Below are positions 54,535 through 62,038 of a stretch of 64,000 bases of DNA, one piece after another. A model generated the notes under the pieces. It saw only the letters and a list, made by a program, of their open reading frames with translations, was not told the origin of the DNA and did no database searches. This DNA comes from JACMLX01 sp040384325 (GTDB taxonomy: Bacteria > Gemmatimonadota > Gemmatimonadetes > Gemmatimonadales > Gemmatimonadaceae), in assembly GCA_040384325.1 (NCBI GenBank), contig JAZKJL010000005.1, positions 992,001-1,056,000 on the forward strand, written 5' to 3'. Every line of letters begins with the position of its first letter. Positions within the stretch are counted from its first letter, which is position 1. The translations under genes and the position numbers were made by a program.

Positions 54535-54792
54535 ATGATTCTGACGACCGTCTTGCTCTTCGTGATACTCGCCGGGGCGAGCTGCCGATGGGTCGCATAC
54601 AGCAAGAGGGTGGCGATGCCTCGGCGATTCTCGTTTCGGGAACGGGGGTTCTGGTTTCCTCCGTGGCCGGCGCCTGGTGAGTTCGCGACATCCACCGCTC
54701 GCCGCCTTGAGGTGAGTGGGCGAATTCTGATTAACGTTGCCGTGAGCCTCCAGCTCATCGAAAGGATTCTTGGTCGCGTCAGCAGATGGTAG
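54535..54792 (+). CDS. Cassette 41: small membrane-anchored protein
   Basis: An 85-residue protein: N-terminal hydrophobic segment (ILTTVLLFVILAGASCRW), Arg- and Phe-rich middle (RRFSFRERGFWFPPWPAPGE), hydrophobic end. A TTG at 54520 would add five residues. No family recognised. Confidence 0.5.
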   Translation: MILTTVLLFVILAGASCRWVAYSKRVAMPRRFSFRERGFWFPPWPAPGEFATSTARRLEVSGRILINVAVSLQLIERILGRVSRW

Positions 54793-54871
54793 TTCGATGG
54801 CGACGAGCACGAGACACCTCGGAGGCATGCGCCGCCATCTTCAGGCGTTCAGCTCCGGTGCGAGGTGAGCT

Positions 54872-54969
54872 GGCTAGCGCGGGTTGCTGCTGACGCTACG
54901 GCCGAGCTATTGTGAGCATGACGGCCGTTAGTCGGCCGCGGCTGCAGCAGAACCCATCGCTCGGTAGGT
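54872..54969 (+). repeat. attC 41 (degenerate)
   Basis: R'' GGCTAGC, R' GGTAGGT. Type B stem is kept (CTACGGCC / GGCCGCGGC partly). Confidence 0.82.
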
Positions 54970-55001
54970 AGCCCACACGGGACGACCAACGCAATGTGCC
55001 G

Positions 55002-55613
55002 ATGACCGAATCCTTCGAAGCGCCGATGATGGTCGTGCTGGTCGGTCCGCCGGCTGTCGGAAAGATGACGGTCGGACACGAGCTCGCGACGCGCACCGGG
55101 TTGCGCCTGTTTCACAATCATCATACGATCGATCTCGTCCTCCGATTCTTCGAGTTTGGTACGCCCCCCTTTCAGCGGTTGGTCGGGGAGTTTCGACGGC
55201 GCATGTTTGAGGAGGTGGCCGCCAGCGAACTGGCGGGACTCATCTTCACGTACGTGTGGGCGTTCGACCAACCCACTGATGCGGACGCCGTCGAGTCGTA
55301 CGTGGCGCCGTTTCGGGCGCGTGGCGGCCGGGTGGTCTTCGTGGAGCTCGAGGCGACGCAAGCGGAGCGGCTCCGACGAAACGAGACGCCGTTTCGCCTG
55401 GCCGAAAAACCGTTCAAGCGCGATCTCGCGGTCTCGCGGGCGCGTCTGCTCGCGGATGACGCGATGTATCAGTTGAACTCGCAGGGCGCGTTCGACGCGC
55501 GTGACGACTATCTCCGTTTGGAGACGACCATTCTGTCCGCCGCCGAGGCAGCTGAGCGGATCATCGGACATTTTGGGCTTCCACGCGTGCCCGCAACCTC
55601 GTGGGCTACCTGA
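55002..55613 (+). CDS. Cassette 42: P-loop kinase-like protein
   Basis: A 203-residue nucleotide-binding protein. The Walker A loop is GPPAVGKMTVG (residues 15-25), followed by TRTGLRLFHNHHTIDLV, in which the HNHH is typical of a family related to shikimate/adenylate-type kinases. VVFVELEATQAERLRRNE is the Walker B-side strand. Substrate unknown. A GTG at 54996 is an alternative start. Confidence 0.8.
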   Translation: MTESFEAPMMVVLVGPPAVGKMTVGHELATRTGLRLFHNHHTIDLVLRFFEFGTPPFQRLVGEFRRRMFEEVAASELAGLIFTYVWAFDQPTDADAVESYVAPFRARGGRVVFVELEATQAERLRRNETPFRLAEKPFKRDLAVSRARLLADDAMYQLNSQGAFDARDDYLRLETTILSAAEAAERIIGHFGLPRVPATSWAT

Positions 55614-55704
55614 CCTCGCGTTGCTGTTGCGACTGCGACCGATCGTCGGCGAGCAGGAGCAGGTTTCGTGCGGTCGCAGCGCAGCAGACCTCGTCTCGTC
55701 AGGC
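55608..55704 (+). repeat. attC 42 (GTCAGGC type)
   Basis: R'' ACCTGAC, R' GTCAGGC: the second T of the core is C and R'' carries the matching G. Stem ACTGCGACC/GGTCGCAGC. Confidence 0.85.
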
Positions 55705-55723
55705 AGACTGAAAGGCACCCACA

Positions 55724-56182
55724 ATGGCGAGACCCATGGCATGCGTATTCTGTGAGATCATCGACGGTGCTTCGCCCGCTAGCGTCATCTATCGGGACGA
55801 TCTCGTCGTCGCCTTCATGACGATTCATCCATCGTCGCCCGGGGAGTGCACCGTCATTCCACTTGCGCATGTCGACCATTTCACCGACGTGGAGGATGGA
55901 ACGGCCGAGCGAATCATGCGGGTGGCTCAGCGCATCGGGCGTCGAATGCGACAGGTGTTTCAGCCGCAGCGGGTCGGCATGGTCGTGCATGGGTATGGCG
56001 TCGCTCATGCACACCTGATCGTGGTCCCACAGCACGGACCGTATGACATCACGTCAGCGCGGTTTGCCCGAATAGAGAACGGGGAAGTAGTGTTCACTAT
56101 TCAGCATGTCGCCACACCGGAACGCAACGTCCTGGATCAGCACGCCCGCCTGTTGTCCGGTGTTGAGGCGCCGTCTGCCTAA
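55724..56182 (+). CDS. Cassette 43: HIT-family nucleotide hydrolase
   Basis: A 152-residue HIT protein. CVFCEIIDG (the C-x-x-C zinc knuckle of Hint-type proteins) opens the domain and the active-site loop is HAHLIVVPQH (95-104); the first His of the usual triad is Val93. Such proteins cleave AMP-lysine, Ap4A or similar nucleotides. ATG 20 bases after attC 42. Stop is in R''. Confidence 0.88.
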   Translation: MARPMACVFCEIIDGASPASVIYRDDLVVAFMTIHPSSPGECTVIPLAHVDHFTDVEDGTAERIMRVAQRIGRRMRQVFQPQRVGMVVHGYGVAHAHLIVVPQHGPYDITSARFARIENGEVVFTIQHVATPERNVLDQHARLLSGVEAPSA

Positions 56183-56271
56183 CCGGTTTGCAGCAGCCAC
56201 GGCGACCGCGGTCGGTTTCCAGGAGTGTGTACCATGTAGTCGCCGTGCAGCAGGACCCTGTCTCGTGAGAC
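56177..56271 (+). repeat. attC 43
   Basis: R'' GCCTAAC, R' GTGAGAC, type A stem. Left outer arm is altered (CGGTTTGCAGCAG). Confidence 0.85.
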
Positions 56272-56303
56272 TGCAGATGAAACTGGGCACCGGAGGGCGT
56301 ACG

Positions 56304-56729
56304 ATGGGGACGAGGCTTCGTCGGTTGCGTGGGGTGCTGGGGATCGCCGCGACGTGGGGTGTCGCCTGCGCCGGCCTCTTTGTCGGCGCATTTGTGCTGA
56401 CTTGGGTGTTCGATCCGGCCAGTATCGATCCGGGTGAGGGCCCGGGGCGTGTCGCCGTCATCGGTGCCGCGCTGGGGCTGGCGGCCGGCGCGGCCTTCGC
56501 CGCCGTGCTCGCCGTCGCGGAGCGTCGGAAGACCATTGCGGACATCTCCCTCGGGCGCGCCGCCCTGTGGGGCGGATTGGGAACGGCCACGGTTCTCCTG
56601 CTCACGGCGATGAATAGCAGCATGCTGCTGATCATGTGTCCGATGGCGGCAGGGTTGGCGGCGGCATCGGTCGCCGTCGCCAAGCGGGCGGCGTTGCGCG
56701 GTCGAACCGATCCGTTGCTCCTGCCGTGA
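56304..56729 (+). CDS. Cassette 44: membrane protein
   Basis: A 141-residue protein with four hydrophobic segments (VLGIAATWGVACAGLFVGAF, VAVIGAALGLAAGAAFAAVL, AALWGGLGTATVLLLTAM, LLIMCPMAAGLAAASVAV). The ATG is chosen for GGAGG (56292-56296) seven bases upstream; another in-frame ATG is at 56277. Confidence 0.6.
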   Translation: MGTRLRRLRGVLGIAATWGVACAGLFVGAFVLTWVFDPASIDPGEGPGRVAVIGAALGLAAGAAFAAVLAVAERRKTIADISLGRAALWGGLGTATVLLLTAMNSSMLLIMCPMAAGLAAASVAVAKRAALRGRTDPLLLP

Positions 56730-56855
56730 GGCCGAAGCGAGGCGGGAGCGTCTCGACGAGCGGGACGCTCGGCACGTTCCATCGATGATCGCCGCGGTCG
56801 ACGCGCGCATTGTCGTGTCAGCCGAGGCAAGGGTTGGGCGCGCGTGAGGACGGCA

Positions 56856-56961
56856 GTCTAGCCTTGCGTTGCTGCGGCTGTGGGGCCTTCAAGGATTGTG
56901 GCCTCTTGGTCGCTGGCCGCAACTTGTGGAAAGGCCTTGCAGCAGAACGCGAGCGTCAGGA
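56856..56961 (+). repeat. attC 44 (degenerate, long)
   Basis: R'' GTCTAGC, R' GTCAGGA, 106 bp. Inner stem GGCCTT/AAGGCC lies in an otherwise different context. Confidence 0.75.
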
Positions 56962-56972
56962 CGCCGGCCACC

Positions 56973-57515
56973 ATGCATGATATCTTCTCAAGCGCGCTGC
57001 AGCAGTATCTCGCCGGTGAGCTGCCCTTCGATGCCGCGGCGCACGCGATGAGTCGGAGCCCAGAGTTTCACCTCGTTCAGGTCACGCCGATCGCCGCGCT
57101 GGCCCCCGATGCCCAAGCGCGATGGGCTCGGCTCCCGGAGCTCATGACACGAGTTCAGGAGATCAACGAGGCAGAGCGGCTCATCGAGCGTGCCGCCACG
57201 GCACCACGCATCGACGCGTGGTCGGCGCCCCCGAACCCCACGGAGTTTTGCTTCTCGCTGGAAGTCATCCTCAGCGGGCGTGATGCGCGGCGGTCCTACA
57301 CCGCGTCGTACCGCCTGTATGTGTGCACGCCAGCGTGGATCGCCCGCCAGGTGCACGAGGCAGGCCCACGCTGGATCACTGCCCCGCTCGTGCTCCCCCA
57401 GTGGAAGCCGCAGTACGTCCAGCAGGCGCTCGAGGCATTGGTGCATCAGGCCGGCAAGGAGAAGTGGGAGCACTTCGTCGCGCGCATGGCACGCACGCTC
57501 GAACCCGAAGGGTAG
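56973..57515 (+). CDS. Cassette 45: Imm8-like immunity protein
   Basis: A 180-residue protein. The second half, EFCFSLEVILSGRDARRSYT, then YRLYVCTPAWIARQV and a closing WEHFVARMARTLE, follows the Imm8 pattern (V-C-T-P-x-W core). The N-terminal 80 residues form a helical extension (AAHAMSRSPEFHLVQVTPI). ATG 12 bases after attC 44. Confidence 0.65.
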   Translation: MHDIFSSALQQYLAGELPFDAAAHAMSRSPEFHLVQVTPIAALAPDAQARWARLPELMTRVQEINEAERLIERAATAPRIDAWSAPPNPTEFCFSLEVILSGRDARRSYTASYRLYVCTPAWIARQVHEAGPRWITAPLVLPQWKPQYVQQALEALVHQAGKEKWEHFVARMARTLEPEG

Positions 57516-57539
57516 TCCACCGGTCAGTGCCGGATGTCG

Positions 57540-57634
57540 TACGAACGCCGGTTGCTGCTGACAAAGTGGCCGACCGTCCGTGCGCGGGATAAAGTACAGG
57601 TGGCCACTTTTCGACAGCACCATGATCGTCAGGC
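57540..57634 (+). repeat. attC 45
   Basis: R'' TACGAAC, R' GTCAGGC, type E-like stem (AAAGTGGCC/GGCCACTTT) with the CGCCGGTTGC outer arm of attC 14. Confidence 0.82.
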
Positions 57635-57647
57635 GAATGACCTTCTC

Positions 57648-57974
57648 ATGAATCCATTGGAATCGAAAACTGGGATGAGCAAAGGTCGAATGGCATACAT
57701 TACGCTCTGTCTGCTCATCATGCTTTTCTCGCTCGGTCGACTTGCGGCCGTGGTACCACACTGGCTTGCCGGCGAGCCAGCAGCGTATCCTGGTCAATAC
57801 GCGCACCGCCTAGTCAGTACGCTCTTCACGGTGCCGATATTCAGCGCGGTCGTCCTGATGCGTCTCACTCCCGTCGACATGCGCTCGCAGAGGCACCGTG
57901 TGGTCATTGGCGCGCTGCTCGCGAGCAGCGTCGTGTCGTGGATAATCAGGATCATTCTCGACGCAGCTCAGTGA
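57648..57974 (+). CDS. Cassette 46: three-segment membrane protein
   Basis: A 108-residue protein with hydrophobic segments at ITLCLLIMLFSLGRLAAVVP, LFTVPIFSAVVLMRL and VVIGALLASSVVSWIIRIIL. A decayed paralogue sits in the last cassette (58922). No family recognised. Confidence 0.6.
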   Translation: MNPLESKTGMSKGRMAYITLCLLIMLFSLGRLAAVVPHWLAGEPAAYPGQYAHRLVSTLFTVPIFSAVVLMRLTPVDMRSQRHRVVIGALLASSVVSWIIRIILDAAQ

Positions 57975-58043
57975 GCTCTCCTTCATTCGGGCGCGACTCG
58001 GAAGTAGGTCGGCGTCTCGAACGGCTCGACGTGCGCAAGGGTC

Positions 58044-58140
58044 GCCTGACGCGGTTGCTGCGGCCATGGCGACCGGCGTGGTCGTGAGCAGGAGTATGTT
58101 CGATATGACTGCCGTGCAGCAGAACCCTGTCTCGTCAGGC
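58044..58140 (+). repeat. attC 46 (GTCAGGC type)
   Basis: R'' GCCTGAC with compensating R' GTCAGGC. Type A stem, one mismatch (ATGGCGACC / ACTGCCGTG). Confidence 0.88.
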
Positions 58141-58146
58141 GGAACG

Positions 58147-58644
58147 ATGCGTAACCTCCGTTGTCTCCTGAATGGCCTCCATCGGGGCCGGCTCATTCTG
58201 CTGTTCATCCTGCTTGTCGGCCACACCGCTGCCGCAGGCGCGCAGCGTGCGATGAACAGCCCGCGCGACACCACGCCGATCTCGGTGGTCCGTGAGTACG
58301 TGGCGGCGTTCAATGCCAAGGATCTGGACGCGATGATGAAGGTGGTCGCGAACGAGGTGGTGTGGATGAGCGTGGCGGGCGACTCACTGACCGATGTTGG
58401 GCGCGGCATCGACGCGTTTCGGCGGATGATCGCGGGATACTTCCGGGCCGTGCCGTCAGCGCGCTCGGAGCTGCGCAAGGTCGACGCGACGGGGCCATGG
58501 GTGACGACGCACGAACGAACACGCTGGGACGCGTCGTCATCCGGCGCCTCCGGACAGACCAGCCTCGTCGTCTACGAGGTCCGCGACCGACTGATCCGGC
58601 ACGCATGGTTCTATCCGTCGCTCCCGGTTCTCGGCTCGCCCTGA
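58147..58644 (+). CDS. Cassette 47: exported NTF2/SnoaL-like protein
   Basis: A 165-residue protein with a signal peptide (LILLFILLVGHTAAAGAQ). The mature part, VVREYVAAFNAKDLDAMMKVVANEVVWMSVAG, is the classic SnoaL/DUF4440 opening, with GIDAFRRMIAGYF and a C-terminal LVVYEVRDRLIRHAWFYP. Ligand unknown. Confidence 0.8.
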   Translation: MRNLRCLLNGLHRGRLILLFILLVGHTAAAGAQRAMNSPRDTTPISVVREYVAAFNAKDLDAMMKVVANEVVWMSVAGDSLTDVGRGIDAFRRMIAGYFRAVPSARSELRKVDATGPWVTTHERTRWDASSSGASGQTSLVVYEVRDRLIRHAWFYPSLPVLGSP

Positions 58645-58761
58645 CGACGGTTGGTGATCGATGACGGGACCATGAACGGAGTCCAGTCGCCGCAGACATT
58701 CACGTGTCGAGGCATGACGCCTGACGTGCTTGGAATACGGGTGCGAACGTTTCTGTGACGT

Positions 58762-58857
58762 GCCTATTTGGGTTGTTGCTGCCTATGCGACCGGCGGTCT
58801 CCTGGCAGGACGTGATGCAATACCGTCGTACTGCGGCAGAACCCTGTCTCGTCAGGC
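58762..58857 (+). repeat. attC 47 (degenerate)
   Basis: R'' GCCTATT, R' GTCAGGC. A second GCCTGAC is at 58719-58725. The stem is partly lost. Confidence 0.75.
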
Positions 58858-58921
58858 GACTGACATGCCAAGCAAATGCATTGGAACCGAAGCCTGCGGC
58901 CAACGATGTTTGAGTAGCATA

Positions 58922-59100
58922 CGTCGCGCTTTGTATGATGGTTGTCTCGTTCGGTCGACTCGCGGCTGTGGTGCCACACTGGCTCGCCGGCGATACAGCA
59001 GCGTATCCTGGTCAGCACGCTTTTCACGGTGCCGATATTGAGCGCGGTCGTCCTGATGCGTCTCGATCCCGTCGACACGCGCTCTCGGAAGCATCGCTGC
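58922..59100 (+). pseudogene. Cassette 48: decayed copy of the cassette 46 gene
   Basis: VSFGRLAAVVPHWLAGDTAAYPGQ is readable in one frame and LVSTLFTVPILSAVVLMRLDPVD in another, both matching the cassette 46 protein. About 20 bases between them are missing (the TACGCGCACCGCCTAGTCAG region), shifting the frame, and the 3' end is cut. Clearly a relic. Confidence 0.82.
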
Positions 59101-59182
59101 TGCAACAGTGGCGACTGGCGTGGTGGTGAGCACGAGTAGGTTCATGTGGTCGCCGCGCACCGGACCCCTGTCTTCCTAAGTC
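59094..59182 (+). repeat. attC 48 remnant, right end of the array
   Basis: GGCGAC ... GGTCGCCGCGC and ACCCCTGTC recall a type A site, but R'' is gone and R' reads TTCCTAAG. Marks the right edge of the recognisable array. Confidence 0.6.
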
Positions 59183-59196
59183 ATTCAGGATCGGGC

Positions 59197-59649
59197 ATGA
59201 AACGCATTTGGACCATCATCGGCGTCCGTGACGTTGCAGCGAGCTTTGCATGGTACCAACGCCTCTTTGGTCACGCAGACGTGGGACCGGAGCACTCCGA
59301 TTTCGGCCAGGTGTGCGACGCCGACGGCACCGTCTTGCTGTGCTTGCATGCGTGGGGCGCGCATGATCATCCGTCCTTGCTGAGCGCGGACCATGCGACA
59401 CCCGGCAATGGGCTGGTGCTGTTCTTCCGCGTCAGCGATTTCGTGGCGATCCTCGCACGGGCGCGCGAGTTCCCTGCAGCGCTCGCCGAGGAGCCCAAGG
59501 TGAATCCGAACACGGGAACACTCGAGTTTGCGCTTCGGGATCCCGACGGATATTACGTCATGATCAGCGCACTCCCGTTTGATGGCGTTGAAGCGCGACC
59601 CGCATCGGTATCCCTCGGGAGAAACAAGGATGACCTTCGATCTCAGTAA
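59197..59649 (+). CDS. VOC-family (glyoxalase-like) protein
   Basis: A 150-residue vicinal oxygen chelate protein. Two beta-alpha-beta-beta-beta units are visible: RIWTIIGVRDVAASFAWYQRLFG and GNGLVLFFRVSDFVAILARARE, ending DPDGYYVMI. Ligand unknown. It lies just after the last attC relic and has no attC of its own, so it may be a former cassette or the first gene outside. The next gene overlaps its 3' end by 20 bases. Confidence 0.85.
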   Translation: MKRIWTIIGVRDVAASFAWYQRLFGHADVGPEHSDFGQVCDADGTVLLCLHAWGAHDHPSLLSADHATPGNGLVLFFRVSDFVAILARAREFPAALAEEPKVNPNTGTLEFALRDPDGYYVMISALPFDGVEARPASVSLGRNKDDLRSQ

Positions 59650-60058
59650 CCCGGTGATCGCGCTCTGCGTCGCAGGCGTCGCACGCGAGGGGACACCGTC
59701 GGAGGCGCTTGCGCTGTATGAGCAAGCCTGGGCCGCGCGGACCGATGATTTCGACGCCAGCGTTGCAGCACACTACGTGGCACGACTGCAGCCCACACCG
59801 GAGTTGACCTTGCATTGGAACGCGGTGGCACTCGAGCACGGCGAGCTCGTGTCCCACGCACGGCTCGCGACGTTGCTGCCATCATTGTGCCTGAACCTCG
59901 CTGAGTCGTATCGGCTGGCCGGGCGCACCAGCGAGGCGGGCCGGGCCGCGCGTCGCGGTCACGACGCGCTCGTTGACCTGCCACCCGGTGGGTACGCCGA
60001 CATGGTGCGCGGCGGCCTCGATCGGCTACTGGCCCGCCTCGAATCCAAGGAGCAGTGA
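59630..60058 (+). CDS. TPR-like hypothetical protein
   Basis: A 142-residue helical protein. PSEALALYEQAWAARTDDFDASVAAHYVARL and CLNLAESYRLAGRTSEAGRAARRGHDAL resemble two tetratricopeptide repeats. AAACAAGG lies just before the ATG and the gene overlaps the VOC gene, so they are likely co-translated. Function unknown. Confidence 0.7.
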   Translation: MTFDLSNPVIALCVAGVAREGTPSEALALYEQAWAARTDDFDASVAAHYVARLQPTPELTLHWNAVALEHGELVSHARLATLLPSLCLNLAESYRLAGRTSEAGRAARRGHDALVDLPPGGYADMVRGGLDRLLARLESKEQ

Positions 60059-60277
60059 CGTCCATCGCGCGAACTGCGGCGACGCCAGCCGACGCAGCAT
60101 GACAGCGCGCAGCACGAGCGGCTGCGAAGGACCGTCGGTCTGTCGTTGCGCATCACGGGCTGCGGGACGATTCGCGATGCCTTGCTGCGTGGAGGCCGTT
60201 CCTCGGGATGTGAGCCACCTGCACAACGGGCGACGTCACGCGACGAGGCAACGTCGCACGACGTGGCAGCCCTGACA

Positions 60278-61264
60278 TCACGGGCTGACGGTGATGACCA
60301 CACTCCCACGCTTTCGCCTGCTCTCGACGCGTGCGTGTGCGGCGGCGATCGCATCGAACGTGAACCGGGAATCGATCAGCGGAGCAAGGCGCCCCGCCAC
60401 CGCCATGTCGACCAGAGTCTGCAAGTCGTCCACTCGCTCCGCCGTCGGGCCAGCCACGAGGCGGTGCCGGGACGTGGCGGTCACCCACGGTGCACGCAGC
60501 ATCTCGGGCAGCGTGGCCAGGACGAGCAGCAGGCGCCCGTGTGATGAGAGGGCATCACGGACACGCGAGTACGGTGCGTTGCCCACCGTGTCGGCGATCA
60601 GGTCGTACCGCTGGCCATCCCGTGCGAAGTCGACTCGCGTGTAATCGATCGCGTGTGCGGCGCCGAGTTGCTGCATCGCCTCGGCATTGGCGCCACTGCA
60701 CACGGCAGTGACCTCCGCGCCGGCTGCGACGGCGAGCTGCACCATCGCGGAGCCAACGGCGCCCGACGCGCCATTGATCAGTACGCGATCGCTCGGCCGC
60801 AATGCGGCGCGTCGGAAGAAATCGAGCGCGGTGGTGCCACCGAAGGCGAGCGCCGCCGCCGTCTCGTACGAGAGCGTGGCCGGCTTGCGCACGATCACGC
60901 CATGGGCACGCCTGCAGCAGTATTCAGCGTGCGCTCCCAGCTTCGTGCCCGAGAATGCCACCACCGCGTCGCCGACGGCGAAGTTGTGCACGGCGTCCCC
61001 GATCACCACGATGTCGCCAGCCAGTTCACTGCCAAGCACCGGTGGACGTGGCGCGGTGATGCCGAACGCGAGCCGCCCGAGCACACCGAAACCGGTCGGC
61101 ATGCTGCAGCTGCGGATTCTCCAGTCGGCCGAGGATACGGTGCACGCGCGCACGCGAATCAGCACGTCGCCACGACCGGGAACGGGCGTCGGCCAGTTCT
61201 CGATCGTGACAACGTCCGGCGGTCCGTACTGCCGGCATACCGCCGCTTTCATGTGAGAGGTCAT
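60278..61264 (-). CDS. NAD(P)-dependent alcohol dehydrogenase / quinone oxidoreductase-like
   Basis: A 328-residue medium-chain reductase. The GroES-like N-terminus (MKAAVCRQYGPPDVV) lacks the full zinc cysteine set, and the cofactor domain has LINGASGAVGSAMVQLAVAAGAEVTAV, as in zinc-independent quinone oxidoreductases. The start at 61264 overlaps the stop of the outer-membrane gene by ATGA; ATG 61252 is an alternative. A longer frame back to 61759 is spurious. Co-regulated with the membrane gene by the TetR protein. Confidence 0.9.
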   Translation of the reverse strand: MTSHMKAAVCRQYGPPDVVTIENWPTPVPGRGDVLIRVRACTVSSADWRIRSCSMPTGFGVLGRLAFGITAPRPPVLGSELAGDIVVIGDAVHNFAVGDAVVAFSGTKLGAHAEYCCRRAHGVIVRKPATLSYETAAALAFGGTTALDFFRRAALRPSDRVLINGASGAVGSAMVQLAVAAGAEVTAVCSGANAEAMQQLGAAHAIDYTRVDFARDGQRYDLIADTVGNAPYSRVRDALSSHGRLLLVLATLPEMLRAPWVTATSRHRLVAGPTAERVDDLQTLVDMAVAGRLAPLIDSRFTFDAIAAAHARVESRRKRGSVVITVSP

Positions 61265-62007
61265 CGCATGGGCGCAGCCTGGCGAGGTTTCCGGCCGATC
61301 GGGGTCGTCACGCCGATCCGGAAGGCGTACAGGGCCGCCTTCGACCGCTTGATGTCGAACCCGAGCGACCCATCCGGTTGGTCCGTCAATCCACCCTGCA
61401 GAAGATAGGCGCGTCGACCGTGGCTCTCGTAGCCGACACCGATGTCGACGCTGGTGCGGCGATGTACGGGCACATTCAGGCCGACACCGCCACTCCACAT
61501 CAGGCCACCATCGCCAAAGTTCTCGTCGGCGGCCACGATATCGGGAAGAAGTCCGCCACCGAGTCCACTGAGGGTCGCGAAGCGGCTCATGCCGACGAGT
61601 CCGTACCCATACGTCCGCACTCTCCCGAGCGACCGCGCGAACTGCGGCCCCAGTGCCAACGACAAGATCCCGTTGGCCGTGGTCACGTTCACCTCGACGC
61701 GACAATTCGTCGCCGTGCCGAGACAGCTGCGCTGGTTCTCGTGTCCGTAGTTCAGCCACCCACCCTGGAAGCGGAGCGAGACGACGCCGGACCGGTCGAG
61801 GCGCAGCAACGCGTGGGCCTGCGCGCCCACCGCGTTGTTCACGTTCGTCTTGAGCGCGCCGACCGGTTGGCCGACATCGGCGGCGACGCCGACGTGCCAG
61901 CGAGGCGTGTTGACGACGGTGGTGTCGGCCGAGGGCGAGACCATCTGTCCGGACACGGGGGCCGCAAGGACGAGGAGCCCGGCGAGGGCGGGGAGGAACG
62001 GACGCAT
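61261..62007 (-). CDS. Outer-membrane beta-barrel protein
   Basis: A 248-residue exported protein, signal peptide LPALAGLLVLAAPVSG. The rest has alternating strands (WHVGVAADVGQPVGAL, VSLRFQGGWLNYGH, TSVDIGVGYESHG, LYAFRIGVTTPIG) as in OmpW/OmpA-like eight-strand barrels. A CLGTATNC loop may hold a disulfide. First gene of a two-gene operon behind the palindrome at 62039. Frames further upstream run through the operator and are not coding. Confidence 0.75.
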   Translation of the reverse strand: MRPFLPALAGLLVLAAPVSGQMVSPSADTTVVNTPRWHVGVAADVGQPVGALKTNVNNAVGAQAHALLRLDRSGVVSLRFQGGWLNYGHENQRSCLGTATNCRVEVNVTTANGILSLALGPQFARSLGRVRTYGYGLVGMSRFATLSGLGGGLLPDIVAADENFGDGGLMWSGGVGLNVPVHRRTSVDIGVGYESHGRRAYLLQGGLTDQPDGSLGFDIKRSKAALYAFRIGVTTPIGRKPRQAAPMR

Positions 62008-62038
62008 GTGGAGCGGGAGGAAGGGGGGGGCGCGACGT

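Larger units (their letters stand above)
27858..59182 (+). mobile_element. Sedentary chromosomal integron cassette array, about 48 cassettes
   Basis: All cassettes lie on the + strand. Nearly every one carries one ORF followed by an attC of 92-106 bp. The R' end inherited by each cassette matches the R'' of its own attC in most cases (for example GTTAGGA with TCCTAAC at cassettes 24 and 29, GTTAGAA with TTCTAAC at 27), which proves cassette logic instead of tandem duplication. Five inner stem types (A-E) recur in shuffled order. No resistance gene, transposase or 3' conserved segment is present. Confidence 0.93.

Noticed and set aside
28490..58857. CRISPR array or REP-type repeats
   Set aside because: The repeats are 92-106 bp, imperfect, end in complementary RYYYAAC/GTTRRRY sites, and are separated by full genes of very different length. 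That is attC, not CRISPR.
27535..59182. Mobile (class 1-3) integron with resistance cassettes
   Set aside because: No sul1/qacE delta, transposase or known resistance gene; attC sites are homogeneous, as in sedentary arrays.
61265..61759. N-terminal extension of the oxidoreductase
   Set aside because: It lies antiparallel-frame within the outer-membrane gene and precedes the true MTSHMKAAV start.
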